NCBI RefSeq assembly: GCF_900111885.1 | Contig: NZ_FOKG01000008.1 | Location: 246,987-310,986 of the forward strand | Length of the DNA stretch: 64,000 nt | Reading direction: 5' to 3' | Source of the DNA: Amycolatopsis marina | GTDB lineage: Bacteria > Actinomycetota > Actinomycetes > Mycobacteriales > Pseudonocardiaceae | Part shown: positions 9,624 through 18,486 of the stretch, one piece after another | How positions within the stretch are numbered: position 1 is the stretch's first letter | Layout: the number at the start of each line of letters is the position of its first letter | Made by a program: the position numbers and the translations under genes | Notes under the pieces: model-generated | Database searches by the model: none | Told to the model about the DNA's origin: nothing | The model's input: only the letters and a program-made list of their open reading frames with translations

Positions 9624-12449
9624 CTATTTCGGCGTGCGGACCAGCCCTAGTCTGTGCGCCGTGGCGGCCGCCTCGACGCGGTTGGCGACGCCGAGCTTGC
9701 CCAGGATGTTGGACATGTGCACGCTCGCCGTCTTGGTGGCGATGAACAGCCGCTCGCCGATCTCCTTGTTGGACAGGCCCTCGGCCGCCAACCCCAGGAT
9801 GTCCAGCTCACGTGGCGTGAGCCCCGCGGCGGAAGGATCACCGACAGCACCGTTCCCGAGCGGGATACGTGCCCGCCGGGCCAACGCCGCCACGGTCTCC
9901 CGCAGCGGCGCCGCGCCGAGGTCGTCGGCCAGTTCGGCGGCCCGGCGCAGGACCTGGGCCGCCACCTCCCGGTCGCCACCCGTCGCGAGCAGCGTCTCGC
10001 CCAGACCGGACAGCGCCCGCGCCAGCCGAGCCGGCTGGTGTAGCCGCTCCCACGCCGATGCGGCCCCCTCCCACAGGGCCACGTCGGGGGCGCCCTCGGC
10101 CCGCGCGGCCTCGGCCTCGAAGGTGGCCGCACCAGCCGCCTGTACGGCACCCGCGATCCGCGTGGTCGAGGCCTGCCCGCGCAGTTGTCCCAGCAGTGCC
10201 GAGTCGGCCGTGGCCTCGGCGACACGTGCCCCGATCACCAGCAATGGCCAGGTGAGCCGGGACGACACGGACAGGAAGGGCAGCTCCAGCGTTCGCCACA
10301 ACACGGTGGCCGCCTCGCCCGCGCGCCCCTGGGCCAGTCGAAGCTCCGCCTCCAGCCGCGGCAGCAACAGCGGGTCCTGGGGCAGGACCGAGTCGGTGAC
10401 CTGCTCTCGCGCGAGAGCCAGGATGCGGTCGGAGTCCTCGGTGTCGCCGCGGTAGAGGGCCAGGTAGGCCTTGAAACACAGGAGGTTGGCGTAGTTCGTT
10501 CCCGGTTGCGCCAGCTCCAGTGCGTGTTCGAGGGACTCGGCCGCCTCCGCCCACCTGCCCGCCGAGATCAGTGGGCCGACCAGGTCGATGGCGTGCAACG
10601 CTCCGGCGGACCGAGCTAGTCCGGCCTCCCTGGCCGCGGCCAAACCGTGCTTGGCGACCTCCTGCGCCTCGTCGAGCCTGCCGAAGGCCTGCAGCAGTGA
10701 CGACTCGCAGTGCAGGGCCCGCAGCCGGACGGCGTGCGCGCGGATGCTCTCCGCCATGGCACGGGCCTTGCCGAGCTTGGGCAGCTCGGCGTCGAGATCG
10801 CCGAGACGGGCGTCGAGGACCGCGAGCGTGATGAGCGCGGAGGCCTCGGTGGGATCGTCACCGGCCTCGTGCGCCTCGTGCATGGCCTGCTCGGCCGCGT
10901 GCCGCGCCTCGTCGGGCCGCGGAATCTGCATCAGGTACTCGGCGAGTGAGTTCAGCAGGTATCCCCGTGCCTGGTGGCCGGACGGCACGAGTTCGACCGC
11001 GTCGTTGTGGTCCGCCAATGCGCCGTCGCGGCCCAGCTGAGCGCGCATCCGGGCGCGCTGGTCGAGCAGCAGGGCGGCCCGTACCCGGGCGGTGGTCCTG
11101 TCGATGGTGTCCAGCGCCGCGGAGGCGAACCGCTCGCCCAGCCGGTGCTCACCCGCGCGGTATGCGGCGTGGGCGGCGTTCTCCAGCACCGAATCGTGGT
11201 CGCGGCCGATCCGGGTGGCGTTGTCCGGCACCGCGTCCCACAGGTCCAGCACCCGCTGGAGCATCCGCAGCTCCTCGGCGGGCGCGAGGGAACGCCGGGC
11301 CTGCAGCGCGGCCTCCCACGCAGCGGACAACGCGCCGGCGGTGTCCCCGGCCGCCGCGAGGTGGTAGGCGAGCTCACCGGACGCGCCGGTGCGGCCGCGC
11401 AGCGCCTCGGCATAGCGGCCGTGCAGCTCGGCCCGCTCGCCCGGCAGCAGACTCGCGTACACCGCGTCCCGGATGAGCGCGTGCCGGAACACGTACTCGT
11501 CGCCGTCCACGCTCAGCACGCCCGCGTCGACAGCCCCGCGCAGGGCGTCGGTGAGCCCGGGGCCGTGCACGTCGGCGAGCAGCACGTGCGTGACGCGAAC
11601 CCCACCGGCACCGGCGACGCGCAAGACGGTCCTGCTCTCCTCGGGGAGCCGTTCGATCCTGGCCAGCAGCAGGTCCTCGAGTGACGCGGGCACGTCGCCT
11701 CCGGTGCCACTGTCGAGCAGCGCCTCGACGAACAGCGGGTTGCCCTCACTGCGGGCGAAGACCGACCGCACGAGCGCCGGTTCGGGCTCGTGACCCAGGA
11801 TTCCGCGAACCTGGCGGACGACCTCGGGTATCGAGAGCCGGGGCAGAACCAGCCGCTCGACCCAGGGCACCCTGGCCAGTTCGGCGAGCAGGGGGCGCAG
11901 GGGATGGCGACGATCCAGCTCGTCGGAACGGTAGGTGACGACGATCATCGAACCGGGTGCGGCACGCAGGTTGCGCACCAGGAAGTCGAGCAGGTCACGG
12001 CTGGAGCGGTCGGCCCAGTGCGCGTCCTCGACGACGAGCACCGCGGGACGTTCGGCGGCGAGCCGGGCAAGCAGGGCGAGAGCGCTCTCGAACAACCGCG
12101 GGCGCGCGTCGTCGCTCAGCGCGGACAGTGCCCGGACCTGCCCCGGAAGCAGCGGCGCGAGCGCGTCACGCTCGTCGTCCGTGAGTTGTCCCGCGAGCCC
12201 ACGAAAAGCGGCGACGAACGGGGCGAACGGGATCCCCTCGCCGCCGACTCCGACGCAGCCGCCGAGTAACAGGACGGCCTTGCCTGCCTTCGTGCACTCG
12301 CTCACCAGCCGTGACTTGCCGATCCCCGCCTCGCCGCCGACGAGCACGGCTACCGGCTCGCCGCCCGCCGCGAGGGCGAGCGCGTCGGCGAACCGCGTGG
12401 ACTGTTCGCGGCGTCCGGCGAAGACCGGGCTCACGACGTGAGTGCTCAC
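9624..12449 (-). CDS. Large ATP-binding LuxR-family (LAL) transcriptional regulator
   Basis: A 941-residue STAND/LAL regulator. An N-terminal AAA ATPase carries Walker A GGEAGIGKS (38-46) and Walker B VLVVEDAHWAD (about 133-144). A long middle region of TPR-like helices (about 400-860) follows, then a C-terminal LuxR helix-turn-helix (LTPRELDILGLAAEGLS and KTASVHMSNILGKLG, about 875-935). Such proteins act as ATP-dependent activators, often of catabolic or secondary-metabolite genes. The GTG start lies 10 bp after the pgm stop, so it is probably transcribed with pgm. The nearby reductase/MFS genes are possible targets (inference). Confidence 0.93.
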   Translation of the reverse strand: MSTHVVSPVFAGRREQSTRFADALALAAGGEPVAVLVGGEAGIGKSRLVSECTKAGKAVLLLGGCVGVGGEGIPFAPFVAAFRGLAGQLTDDERDALAPLLPGQVRALSALSDDARPRLFESALALLARLAAERPAVLVVEDAHWADRSSRDLLDFLVRNLRAAPGSMIVVTYRSDELDRRHPLRPLLAELARVPWVERLVLPRLSIPEVVRQVRGILGHEPEPALVRSVFARSEGNPLFVEALLDSGTGGDVPASLEDLLLARIERLPEESRTVLRVAGAGGVRVTHVLLADVHGPGLTDALRGAVDAGVLSVDGDEYVFRHALIRDAVYASLLPGERAELHGRYAEALRGRTGASGELAYHLAAAGDTAGALSAAWEAALQARRSLAPAEELRMLQRVLDLWDAVPDNATRIGRDHDSVLENAAHAAYRAGEHRLGERFASAALDTIDRTTARVRAALLLDQRARMRAQLGRDGALADHNDAVELVPSGHQARGYLLNSLAEYLMQIPRPDEARHAAEQAMHEAHEAGDDPTEASALITLAVLDARLGDLDAELPKLGKARAMAESIRAHAVRLRALHCESSLLQAFGRLDEAQEVAKHGLAAAREAGLARSAGALHAIDLVGPLISAGRWAEAAESLEHALELAQPGTNYANLLCFKAYLALYRGDTEDSDRILALAREQVTDSVLPQDPLLLPRLEAELRLAQGRAGEAATVLWRTLELPFLSVSSRLTWPLLVIGARVAEATADSALLGQLRGQASTTRIAGAVQAAGAATFEAEAARAEGAPDVALWEGAASAWERLHQPARLARALSGLGETLLATGGDREVAAQVLRRAAELADDLGAAPLRETVAALARRARIPLGNGAVGDPSAAGLTPRELDILGLAAEGLSNKEIGERLFIATKTASVHMSNILGKLGVANRVEAAATAHRLGLVRTPK

Positions 12450-12459
12450 CGCGTGGACC

Positions 12460-14133
12460 CTATCGGCGGGCGTGCATGCCGAACAGCGTGTGCACCTCGG
12501 CGCGCAACGTGGTCAGTCGCTCGTTCGCGCGCTTGCGTGCCGGCGCGAGTCCGGTTTCGGCCGTAGCCGGCTCGGTGACCTCGAGGTAGGCCTTCAGCTT
12601 GGGCTCGGTACCCGACGGGCGGATTACCACTCGTGCTCCGGTTCCGTTCAGCCGCAGCACGTCGGCCTCCGGCAGGAGGTCCTCCGAGGTCACCGGCTGG
12701 CCCGCCAGTTCGGTCGGCGGGGCCGCCCGCAGCTCGGCCATCAGCCTGCCGATCCGGTCGAGGTCGGTGACCCGGAGCGAGATCTGGTCGGTCAGATGGA
12801 CCCCGTGGCGGGCGGCCAGCGTGTCGAGCGCGTCGAGCAGGGACTGCCCCTGTGCCTTCAGTGTGGCGGCGAGATCGCAGGCGAGCACCGCGGCGGCGAT
12901 TCCGTCCTTGTCCCGCACGAAGCCCGGGTTCACACAGAGTCCCAGCGCCTCCTCGTACGCGAAGACCAGGCCGGTACCCGCTCTGGCCAGCCACTTGAAC
13001 CCGGTCAGCGTCTGGGCGAACCGCGCCCCGTGCGCCCGTGCGATGCCCGCCAGCATCGACGAGGACACGATGGTGGTCGCGACGAGCGGGTCGGGCACGA
13101 CGGTTTTGTCGAGTGTGGACAGAATGTGCTCGCCGAGCAGCACTCCCGACTCGTCACCGCGCAGCATGCGCCAGGCGCCGTGTGCGTCGGCGACACCGAG
13201 AGCGCACCGGTCGGCGTCGGGGTCCAGCGCGATCGCGATGTCCGCCGCCACCTCGACGGCCAGCGCCAGCAGCAGATCGGTGACACCCGGCTCCTCGGGA
13301 TTCGGGAAGGACACCGTGGGGAAGTCCGGATCCGGAGCGGCCTGTTCCGCGACCAGATGAACGTCGGTGAACCCGGCCTCGTGCAGTGCCGCCCGCAGGA
13401 CGTCGGCGCCGACGCCGTGCAGCGCCGTCGCGGCGACCCGCAGGTCGCGGTGCTGTCCCGCCGGCAGCGCGGCGACCCGCGACAGGTAGGCCCGTACGAC
13501 GTCCTCGCCGAGCGGCGTCGCGCCCGGAGCGCGGGGCACGCTCACCGCGGCCGGAACGGCCTCGATGGCGGCCTCGATCTCACCGTCGGCGGGGGGCACG
13601 ATCTGCACAGCCGTGTCGTCGTAGAGCTTGTAACCGTTGTCGGCAGGCGGGTTGTGCGACGCGGTGATCTGGATGGCGGCCGCGGCGCCGAAATGGCGCG
13701 CCGCGAACGCGAGGACCGGGGTCGGCAGGGGGCGGGGCAGCACACGGACGTCGAACCCGGCCGCAGTGAGCACGTCCGCGGCCGCTGCGGCGAATGCTTC
13801 CGACCCGTGCCGGGCGTCGCGGCCCACCACCACGGTCGCCCCGGTGTGGCCGTGCCGGTCCAACCAGGCGGCGACGCCCGCGGTGGTCCGGATGACGACC
13901 GCGAGGTTCATCCCGTTGGGCCCCGCGCGAACCGGGCCACGGAGCCCGGCCGTGCCGAACTCGAGCGGACCTGCCATGCGGTCCGTGAGTTCCGCGACCG
14001 CCGCCTCTTCGCCGCCCATCGCGCGGGCGAGTACAGCCTGCAGTTCGGTGCGCGCTTCGGGATCGGCGTCGTCCGCGATCCAGCGGAAGGCGCTGTCCCG
14101 GAGTTCGGGGGTGAGTCTGGCCGGAGTCGTCAC
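12460..14133 (-). CDS. Phosphoglucomutase/phosphomannomutase
   Basis: A 557-residue alpha-D-phosphohexomutase. The catalytic phosphoserine loop TASHNP is at 158-162 with S159, the metal-binding loop is LDPDADRC, and the C-terminal phosphate-binding loop is RPSGTEPK. It interconverts glucose- or mannose-1- and 6-phosphates for cell-wall and glycan precursor supply. The length and insertions match the longer PGM2/pmmB type, and M. tuberculosis pmmB (Rv3308) sits between upp and deoD in the same block. GTG start; LAL regulator gene 10 bp downstream. Confidence 0.92.
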   Translation of the reverse strand: MTTPARLTPELRDSAFRWIADDADPEARTELQAVLARAMGGEEAAVAELTDRMAGPLEFGTAGLRGPVRAGPNGMNLAVVIRTTAGVAAWLDRHGHTGATVVVGRDARHGSEAFAAAAADVLTAAGFDVRVLPRPLPTPVLAFAARHFGAAAAIQITASHNPPADNGYKLYDDTAVQIVPPADGEIEAAIEAVPAAVSVPRAPGATPLGEDVVRAYLSRVAALPAGQHRDLRVAATALHGVGADVLRAALHEAGFTDVHLVAEQAAPDPDFPTVSFPNPEEPGVTDLLLALAVEVAADIAIALDPDADRCALGVADAHGAWRMLRGDESGVLLGEHILSTLDKTVVPDPLVATTIVSSSMLAGIARAHGARFAQTLTGFKWLARAGTGLVFAYEEALGLCVNPGFVRDKDGIAAAVLACDLAATLKAQGQSLLDALDTLAARHGVHLTDQISLRVTDLDRIGRLMAELRAAPPTELAGQPVTSEDLLPEADVLRLNGTGARVVIRPSGTEPKLKAYLEVTEPATAETGLAPARKRANERLTTLRAEVHTLFGMHARR

Positions 14134-14264
14134 GCGGCCAGCCTACGGTGCCGGCAACTGTCACGCCGGTACGACTTCTGCCCGCCTTCGTTGTCAGGAA
14201 ATTGATAGCTGAATCAGCGGCGTTCTTCGCTTCTTGCCAGGCGAGCCGCGTGGGCGGTACACAG

Positions 14265-14280
14265 TTCACAATTCGGTGAA
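14265..14280. promoter_or_regulatory. Short dyad upstream of the PucR-like gene
   Basis: TTCAC-AATTCG-GTGAA forms a 5-bp-arm inverted repeat 30 bp upstream of the GTG at 14311 in an AT-rich stretch. It could be an operator or the leader hairpin of the regulator's own promoter. Weak evidence. Confidence 0.3.
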
Positions 14281-14310
14281 AACAAAACCCCGTCCCTTCG
14301 AGGTCGCCGC

Positions 14311-15645
14311 GTGGTCACATTCGAGACGCTTTTTCCGGGATCGCGTGACGCCAGCCTCAGGCGCGCATTCGACGATCTCAATCTCACCCTGTCCCGCATT
14401 TCGGCATTGTCCTCGCCGGCCTCCTCCGGCGAGGAAGGCGAGGAGGCCGAGCGACTGCTCTCCCTGCTGCCCGCCAAGGTCGCGCCGATCTTCCGCACGC
14501 AGTGCGGCCCCGTGGCCAGGCAGATCCTGCGGGAGATCCAGCGCGGGATCCCGGAGTACTCCCGCCCGATCGAGGGTGTGTTCGGCAAGGCGATCGTCGC
14601 TGGGATCGAGCAGGGCATCCTCGAGTTCGTCGAGCGGTTCGCCAATCCCTCGTTCCATCGCAGGGGAAACGTGGAGCTGTTCCGCAAGCTCGGCAGGTAC
14701 GAGGTGGCGGAGGGGCGCAACATCCACGTCCTGCAGTCGGCCTACCGCATCGGAATCCGGGTCGGCTGGCAGCGGCTCAGCGAGTTCGGCCAGCGGCTGA
14801 GCCTGCCCGTGTCGACACTGTGCCTGCTCGCCGACGCCCTGTTCGCCTACACCGACGAACTGTCCGCGCTGTCCGTGGAGGGCTACACGGCGGCGCAGGC
14901 CAAGGCGGCAGGCGCGCTGGAGCGGCGCAGGAAGCGGCTGCACGAGCTGATCGTCGCCGACCCGCCGGTTGCCGAGGCCGCGATCAAGAGCCAGGCGCTC
15001 GCGGCGGGCTGGGATGTGCCCGACCGGGTGGCGGTCGTGGTGTTGGAGCGAGCTGGAGGCGAGGAGGCCGCCGTACCCGAATTCGACGAGGACGTGCTTG
15101 TCGACCTGGAGAGCCCACTGCCCTGTCTGGTGGTTCCGGTGTCCGGGGACGGTCCGCGCGAGGTCGAGCCGGTGCCGGGCTGGCGGAGTGCGGTCGGTCC
15201 GCCGGTGCGGCTGTCAGCGGCGTCTCGGTCATTGCGCTGGGCCGGGCAGGTGCTCTCACTCGTGCAGTGCGGCGTGCTGCCCGATCGCGCGGTCACCTCG
15301 TGCGTGCGGCATCTGCCGACGCTGGCTCTGCTCGATGACCCCGCGCTGGCGGCACAACTGGCCGAACGTGTGCTCGAACCGCTGCTTGAGTTGCCGGAGA
15401 AGGCGCGAAGCAGGCTCGCGGGCACGTTGTCCAGCTGGCTCGAGTCCAGGGGCGGAGCGCCGGAAGTGGCCACCCGTCTGCGGATTCATCCCCAGACGGT
15501 GCGGTATCGCATGCATCAGGTCGAGGAGTTGTTCGGGGAAAGGCTGCGCGATCCGGACGAGCGATTCGCGCTCATGGTCGCGCTGCGGGTCCGGCGTCTG
15601 CTCACCGAGGACACATCCGGCGCCCTTCCCGGCGGTGATTTGTGA
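14311..15645 (+). CDS. PucR/CdaR-like transcriptional regulator
   Basis: A 444-residue regulator. The N-terminal half resembles the RsbRD-type helical sensory domain (REIQRGIPEYSRPIEGVFG; YRIGIRVGWQRL). The C-terminus is a PucR-type helix-turn-helix of the HTH_30 kind (RIHPQTVRYRMHQVEELFG, then DPDERFALMVALRVRRLL). Proteins of this group sense small metabolites or stress and activate neighbouring genes. The nearest downstream target is a 36-residue peptide gene behind a 276-bp leader containing two dyads. GTG start with GAGG 8 nt upstream. Confidence 0.88.
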   Translation: MVTFETLFPGSRDASLRRAFDDLNLTLSRISALSSPASSGEEGEEAERLLSLLPAKVAPIFRTQCGPVARQILREIQRGIPEYSRPIEGVFGKAIVAGIEQGILEFVERFANPSFHRRGNVELFRKLGRYEVAEGRNIHVLQSAYRIGIRVGWQRLSEFGQRLSLPVSTLCLLADALFAYTDELSALSVEGYTAAQAKAAGALERRRKRLHELIVADPPVAEAAIKSQALAAGWDVPDRVAVVVLERAGGEEAAVPEFDEDVLVDLESPLPCLVVPVSGDGPREVEPVPGWRSAVGPPVRLSAASRSLRWAGQVLSLVQCGVLPDRAVTSCVRHLPTLALLDDPALAAQLAERVLEPLLELPEKARSRLAGTLSSWLESRGGAPEVATRLRIHPQTVRYRMHQVEELFGERLRDPDERFALMVALRVRRLLTEDTSGALPGGDL

Positions 15646-15921
15646 GCCAGATAACACCCTTCCGGTACTCGTAGCTCTCTGTTCGGGGCAAGCACCCGAA
15701 CGGGGTATTGTCGTCCGCCGACAATTTCGAGACCTTTATACCTACCGGTCGGTAGGTCGCTGCGGAAGCCGATGGCGATCATCGGTCCGCAACGTGTCCT
15801 TGCGAATTCGGAAATGGTGCGCGTCCCCTGTCGTGAACCATTTCAGTTTCATGCTTTTCCGCTTTTTTTTGGGCCTTGGTATCTGGGGAAACCGGCCCGC
15901 CCCTTTGACATGGAGGTCGAG
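15646..15921 (+). promoter_or_regulatory. Leader/operator region of the 36-residue peptide gene
   Basis: This 276-bp stretch is markedly less GC-rich than its surroundings and contains ordered dyads. ATTGTCG-TCCGC-CGACAAT is at 15707-15725 and ACCTACC-GGTC-GGTAGGT at 15740-15757 (TetR-operator-like), with TTTATA between them as a possible -10. Further down, a T8 run is followed by a GGGCC/GGCCC stem (about 15872-15899) just ahead of the ribosome binding site. It looks like a regulated promoter plus structured leader, not coding DNA. Confidence 0.5.
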
Positions 15922-16032
15922 ATGAACCGAATCCTGCGCTTGGGCACGCGAATCTGGCTGCGCCCGGAGATCACCGACGTGCCGATCACCTCGACGGTCT
16001 CGACCTCGCCGGTCGACCGTCCTGTCCGCTGA
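15922..16032 (+). CDS. 36-residue peptide of unknown function (possible signalling or RiPP-type peptide)
   Basis: A very short gene with full expression signals: GGAGG 5 nt before the ATG, a stop at 16030-16032 and a strong hairpin 8 bp later. The peptide begins MNRILRLGTRIWLRPEI and ends TSTVSTSPVDRPVR. It has a basic N-terminal half with alternating hydrophobics, then a Thr/Ser/Val-rich tail with no Cys. I do not recognise the family. No lanthipeptide, lasso or other maturase gene is adjacent, so a modified-peptide fate is only a possibility. The PucR-like gene upstream is the likely regulator. A longer in-frame start at 15772 has no ribosome binding site. Confidence 0.6.
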   Translation: MNRILRLGTRIWLRPEITDVPITSTVSTSPVDRPVR

Positions 16033-16039
16033 GCTGAAT

Positions 16040-16069
16040 CGGGTGGCCGGCACGATCGCCGGCCACCCG
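16040..16069. terminator. Strong bidirectional hairpin terminator
   Basis: A perfect 12-bp stem, CGGGTGGCCGGC/GCCGGCCACCCG, with a 6-nt loop ACGATC lies between the convergent peptide gene and punA. There is no T tract on either side, as is usual for high-GC actinobacterial terminators. Confidence 0.8.
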
Positions 16070-16094
16070 CTCGGTGTACGTCTGAAACGCCGGT

Positions 16095-16901
16095 TCAGGC
16101 GCGCGAGACGAGCTCGCGCAGAAGTGTGCCCATCCGTTCGGCGGCGGCCCTGCCCGCCTCGATGACCTCTTCGTGGTTCAGCGGCTCGCCGGTCATTCCG
16201 GCCGCGAGGTTGGTGACCAGCGAGAGCCCGAAGACCTCGACGCCCGCGGCCCTCGCCGCGATGGCCTCGAGCACGGTCGACATACCGACCAGGTCCGCGC
16301 CCAGTGTGCGCAGCATCCGGATCTCCGCGGGAGTCTCGAAGTGCGGACCCGGCAGGCCCGCGTACACGCCCTCGGCGAGCGAGGGGTCGATCTCCTTGGC
16401 GATCCCGCGGAGGCGGTCGGAGTACAGGTCGACGAGGTCCACGAAGTTCGCGCCGGTGATCGGCGACGTCGAGGTCATGTTCAGGTGGTCGGCGACGATC
16501 ACCGGCTGACCGACCTGGAAGCCGTCCCGCAGGCCGCCGGCCGCGTTGGTCAGCAGTACTGATCGCACACCCGCCGCGGCCGCGGTGCGGACCGCGTGCA
16601 CGACCCTGCCCACCCCCTTGCCCTCGTAGAGGTGGGTCCGGCCGAGCAGGACCAGCGCTCGTTTTCCACCGACCTCGACCGAGCGGACGGTGCCGCCGTG
16701 GCCGACCGCGCTCGGCGTCTCGAAACCGGGCAGCTCGCCCAGTGGCACCTCGGCGGAGGCCTCGCCGATGACATCGGCGGCGGGGCGCCAGCCGGAGCCG
16801 AGCACGACGGCGACGTCGTGGGTGGGAAAGCCGGTCCGCTCGGCCAGGGTGCCGGCCGCGGCGTTGGCGAGTTCGTCGGGATTCTGCGGGTGTTCGCTCA
16901 C
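16095..16901 (-). CDS. punA: Purine nucleoside phosphorylase
   Basis: A 268-residue trimeric-type PNP cleaving inosine/guanosine with phosphate in purine salvage. Phosphate-binding VLGSGW (34-39), GRTHLYEG and the purine-site segment LTNAAGGL are clear, as are [12 protein letters not shown] and [11 protein letters not shown]. It lies 9 bp downstream of the ABA4-like gene on the same strand, so the three minus-strand genes may form one transcript. In M. tuberculosis the equivalent (Rv3307) lies in the same block. Confidence 0.95.
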   Translation of the reverse strand: MSEHPQNPDELANAAAGTLAERTGFPTHDVAVVLGSGWRPAADVIGEASAEVPLGELPGFETPSAVGHGGTVRSVEVGGKRALVLLGRTHLYEGKGVGRVVHAVRTAAAAGVRSVLLTNAAGGLRDGFQVGQPVIVADHLNMTSTSPITGANFVDLVDLYSDRLRGIAKEIDPSLAEGVYAGLPGPHFETPAEIRMLRTLGADLVGMSTVLEAIAARAAGVEVFGLSLVTNLAAGMTGEPLNHEEVIEAGRAAAERMGTLLRELVSRA

Positions 16902-16910
16902 GGCGGCAGC

Positions 16911-17372
16911 CTACGTGCGCGCGACCTGGCCCGTCACCGACGGCGTGCGATCGCCGCGCGCCGCGACCGAGCGGGCCACCAGATAGGCGAGCATGCCGAA
17001 CGGGGACAGCAGGATGGTGACGATCAGGATCGGTGCGAGCACCAGGTGGGGGACGCCGCGCTGCCTCGCGTCGGTGTACATCCAGCGCCCGACCAGCAGG
17101 TCGTAGCCGACCAGGTGGGCCCAGAGACCCGCTGCCCCCTCCGGCGTGCCGAGGAACCCGCGCAACGTCTCGAGGTCGGGCCGGCTCATCACCGCCCAGA
17201 GGTCGCCGAGGTTGGGGATCATCAGCACGGCGTAGACCACGAGGGGGAGCGCGGCGATCCACGGCGAGGCGACGATCCTGCGGGTCCACGACCAGCCGGG
17301 CGCGAGGATCATCACCGCCCAGAACGGGACCACCAGGTAGAACGTGATGCTGAACAGGAATGCGGTACTCAT
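16911..17372 (-). CDS. ABA4-like (DUF4281) membrane protein
   Basis: A 153-residue integral membrane protein with about four hydrophobic segments and the family pattern LVGYDLLVGRWMYTDARQRG. It matches the DUF4281/ABA4-like family, named after a plant neoxanthin-synthesis factor; bacterial members have no established function. The start overlaps the upstream membrane gene by 4 nt (ATGA), so the two are translationally coupled. Confidence 0.85.
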   Translation of the reverse strand: MSTAFLFSITFYLVVPFWAVMILAPGWSWTRRIVASPWIAALPLVVYAVLMIPNLGDLWAVMSRPDLETLRGFLGTPEGAAGLWAHLVGYDLLVGRWMYTDARQRGVPHLVLAPILIVTILLSPFGMLAYLVARSVAARGDRTPSVTGQVART

Positions 17373-18400
17373 CGCGGGATGCCCTCCTTGATCGGGGTTT
17401 CGGAAGCAGCAATGCCGGTGCCGGCAGTGCTGTTGTCGGGGTTCGGCGGGGAGCCGCGCAGGGCCAGTGCCGTGGCGACCACGACGACGGCGACCAGCGC
17501 GGCGAACGCGGCCAGCGTCCAGCCGTCCGGGCGGATCAGCGGCTGGCCGCGCAGGGCCTGCCAGGTCACCAGCGCGACCAGGCCGGAGTAACCGGCCGCG
17601 GCGATCCGCACCAGTTGGACCCGGACGGCCACGTGCAGCCTGGGGGAGCGGGCCGCCGCGACCGCGAGCACCATCGCCACCAGCGGGAGTATCTGCAGTG
17701 CGTGCATGCCGATGAAGTGCGGGATGCGCAGGTCGCCGCCTTCGGTGCTCCAGTTGACGAAGAGGATGCCCTGACCGCCGTCGGGGACCCCGACGCTGTG
17801 TGCGCCGATGGTCGTGCGCACCACGTCGTCCCGTTCCCCCGCGGCGATCTGTTCGGCCGTCGGTGAGAGCATCAGGCCGCCGAGGCCGAGGCCCACGGCG
17901 GAGATCACCATGCCGAGCCGTACCGCCGATGCGGTGGCCCGATCGCCGTAGCGTCCGGCGAGCAGGATCGCGGCGAGGACGAAATGGCCGACCAGGAGTA
18001 CGGAGATCGTCACACCCATCAGCTGGAAGACCATATTGTCGAACGAGGTCTCGACGTTGAAGTGACTGCGCGTGCCGCGGACCACCTGCCCGACGATCGC
18101 GATCATCTCCACGACTCCGGCTACGGCGATCGCCGTTCCGGCCCACCAGCCCCAGCGACGGGCGCGGCGCTGGAAGGTGAGCATCCATGCCCAGGTGACC
18201 GCGTAGACGACGAAGGAGATCGAGAACTTGAGCGGCTTCGCCCACGCCGGTGCGCCGGCGATGACCCGGTCGTCCACGGCGAGGCCGACGGCCGCCACCA
18301 CGGTGAGCACGGCCATTGCCGCCGCGAAGAGCATCAGTGGGCCGTGCCAGCGCAGGGCCTTTCTGCCGAGTTCGAGTGCTGCGGTCACGATGACCCCCAT
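17369..18400 (-). CDS. Conserved multi-pass membrane protein
   Basis: A 343-residue membrane protein with about eight hydrophobic segments. Notable stretches are AKPLKFSISFVVYAVTWAWM near the N-terminus and RIPHFIGMHALQILPL with conserved histidines in the second half. The arrangement resembles uncharacterised actinobacterial membrane proteins encoded beside ABA4-like genes. Function unknown. The start at 18400 (MGVIVTAALELGRK) was preferred over 18445 because the extra 15 residues look non-coding. It is divergent from a MerR regulator, which probably controls it. Confidence 0.75.
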   Translation of the reverse strand: MGVIVTAALELGRKALRWHGPLMLFAAAMAVLTVVAAVGLAVDDRVIAGAPAWAKPLKFSISFVVYAVTWAWMLTFQRRARRWGWWAGTAIAVAGVVEMIAIVGQVVRGTRSHFNVETSFDNMVFQLMGVTISVLLVGHFVLAAILLAGRYGDRATASAVRLGMVISAVGLGLGGLMLSPTAEQIAAGERDDVVRTTIGAHSVGVPDGGQGILFVNWSTEGGDLRIPHFIGMHALQILPLVAMVLAVAAARSPRLHVAVRVQLVRIAAAGYSGLVALVTWQALRGQPLIRPDGWTLAAFAALVAVVVVATALALRGSPPNPDNSTAGTGIAASETPIKEGIPR

Positions 18401-18415
18401 GTATAGATAGTGAGA

Positions 18416-18432
18416 CTTTCCATTACGGAAAG
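18416..18432. promoter_or_regulatory. Candidate MerR operator between divergent genes
   Basis: CTTTCC-ATTAC-GGAAAG is a perfect 6-bp-arm dyad in the 86-bp gap between the membrane operon and the MerR gene. AT-rich -10-like sequences lie on both sides (TAGACT on plus, TATCTA on minus). The position fits an operator for the MerR protein; no convincing -35 was found. Confidence 0.45.
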
Positions 18433-18486
18433 CTAGACTATCCATGCTGAGATATTCACAGGAAGAGCAATTGAGAGGTTGCGGAG

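Noticed and set aside
15742..17412. A 556-codon minus-strand frame running through the peptide gene, punA and beyond
   Set aside because: Its product is Arg/Pro/Gly-rich low-complexity typical of an opposite-frame shadow in high-GC DNA, and it conflicts with clear punA and ABA4-like genes.
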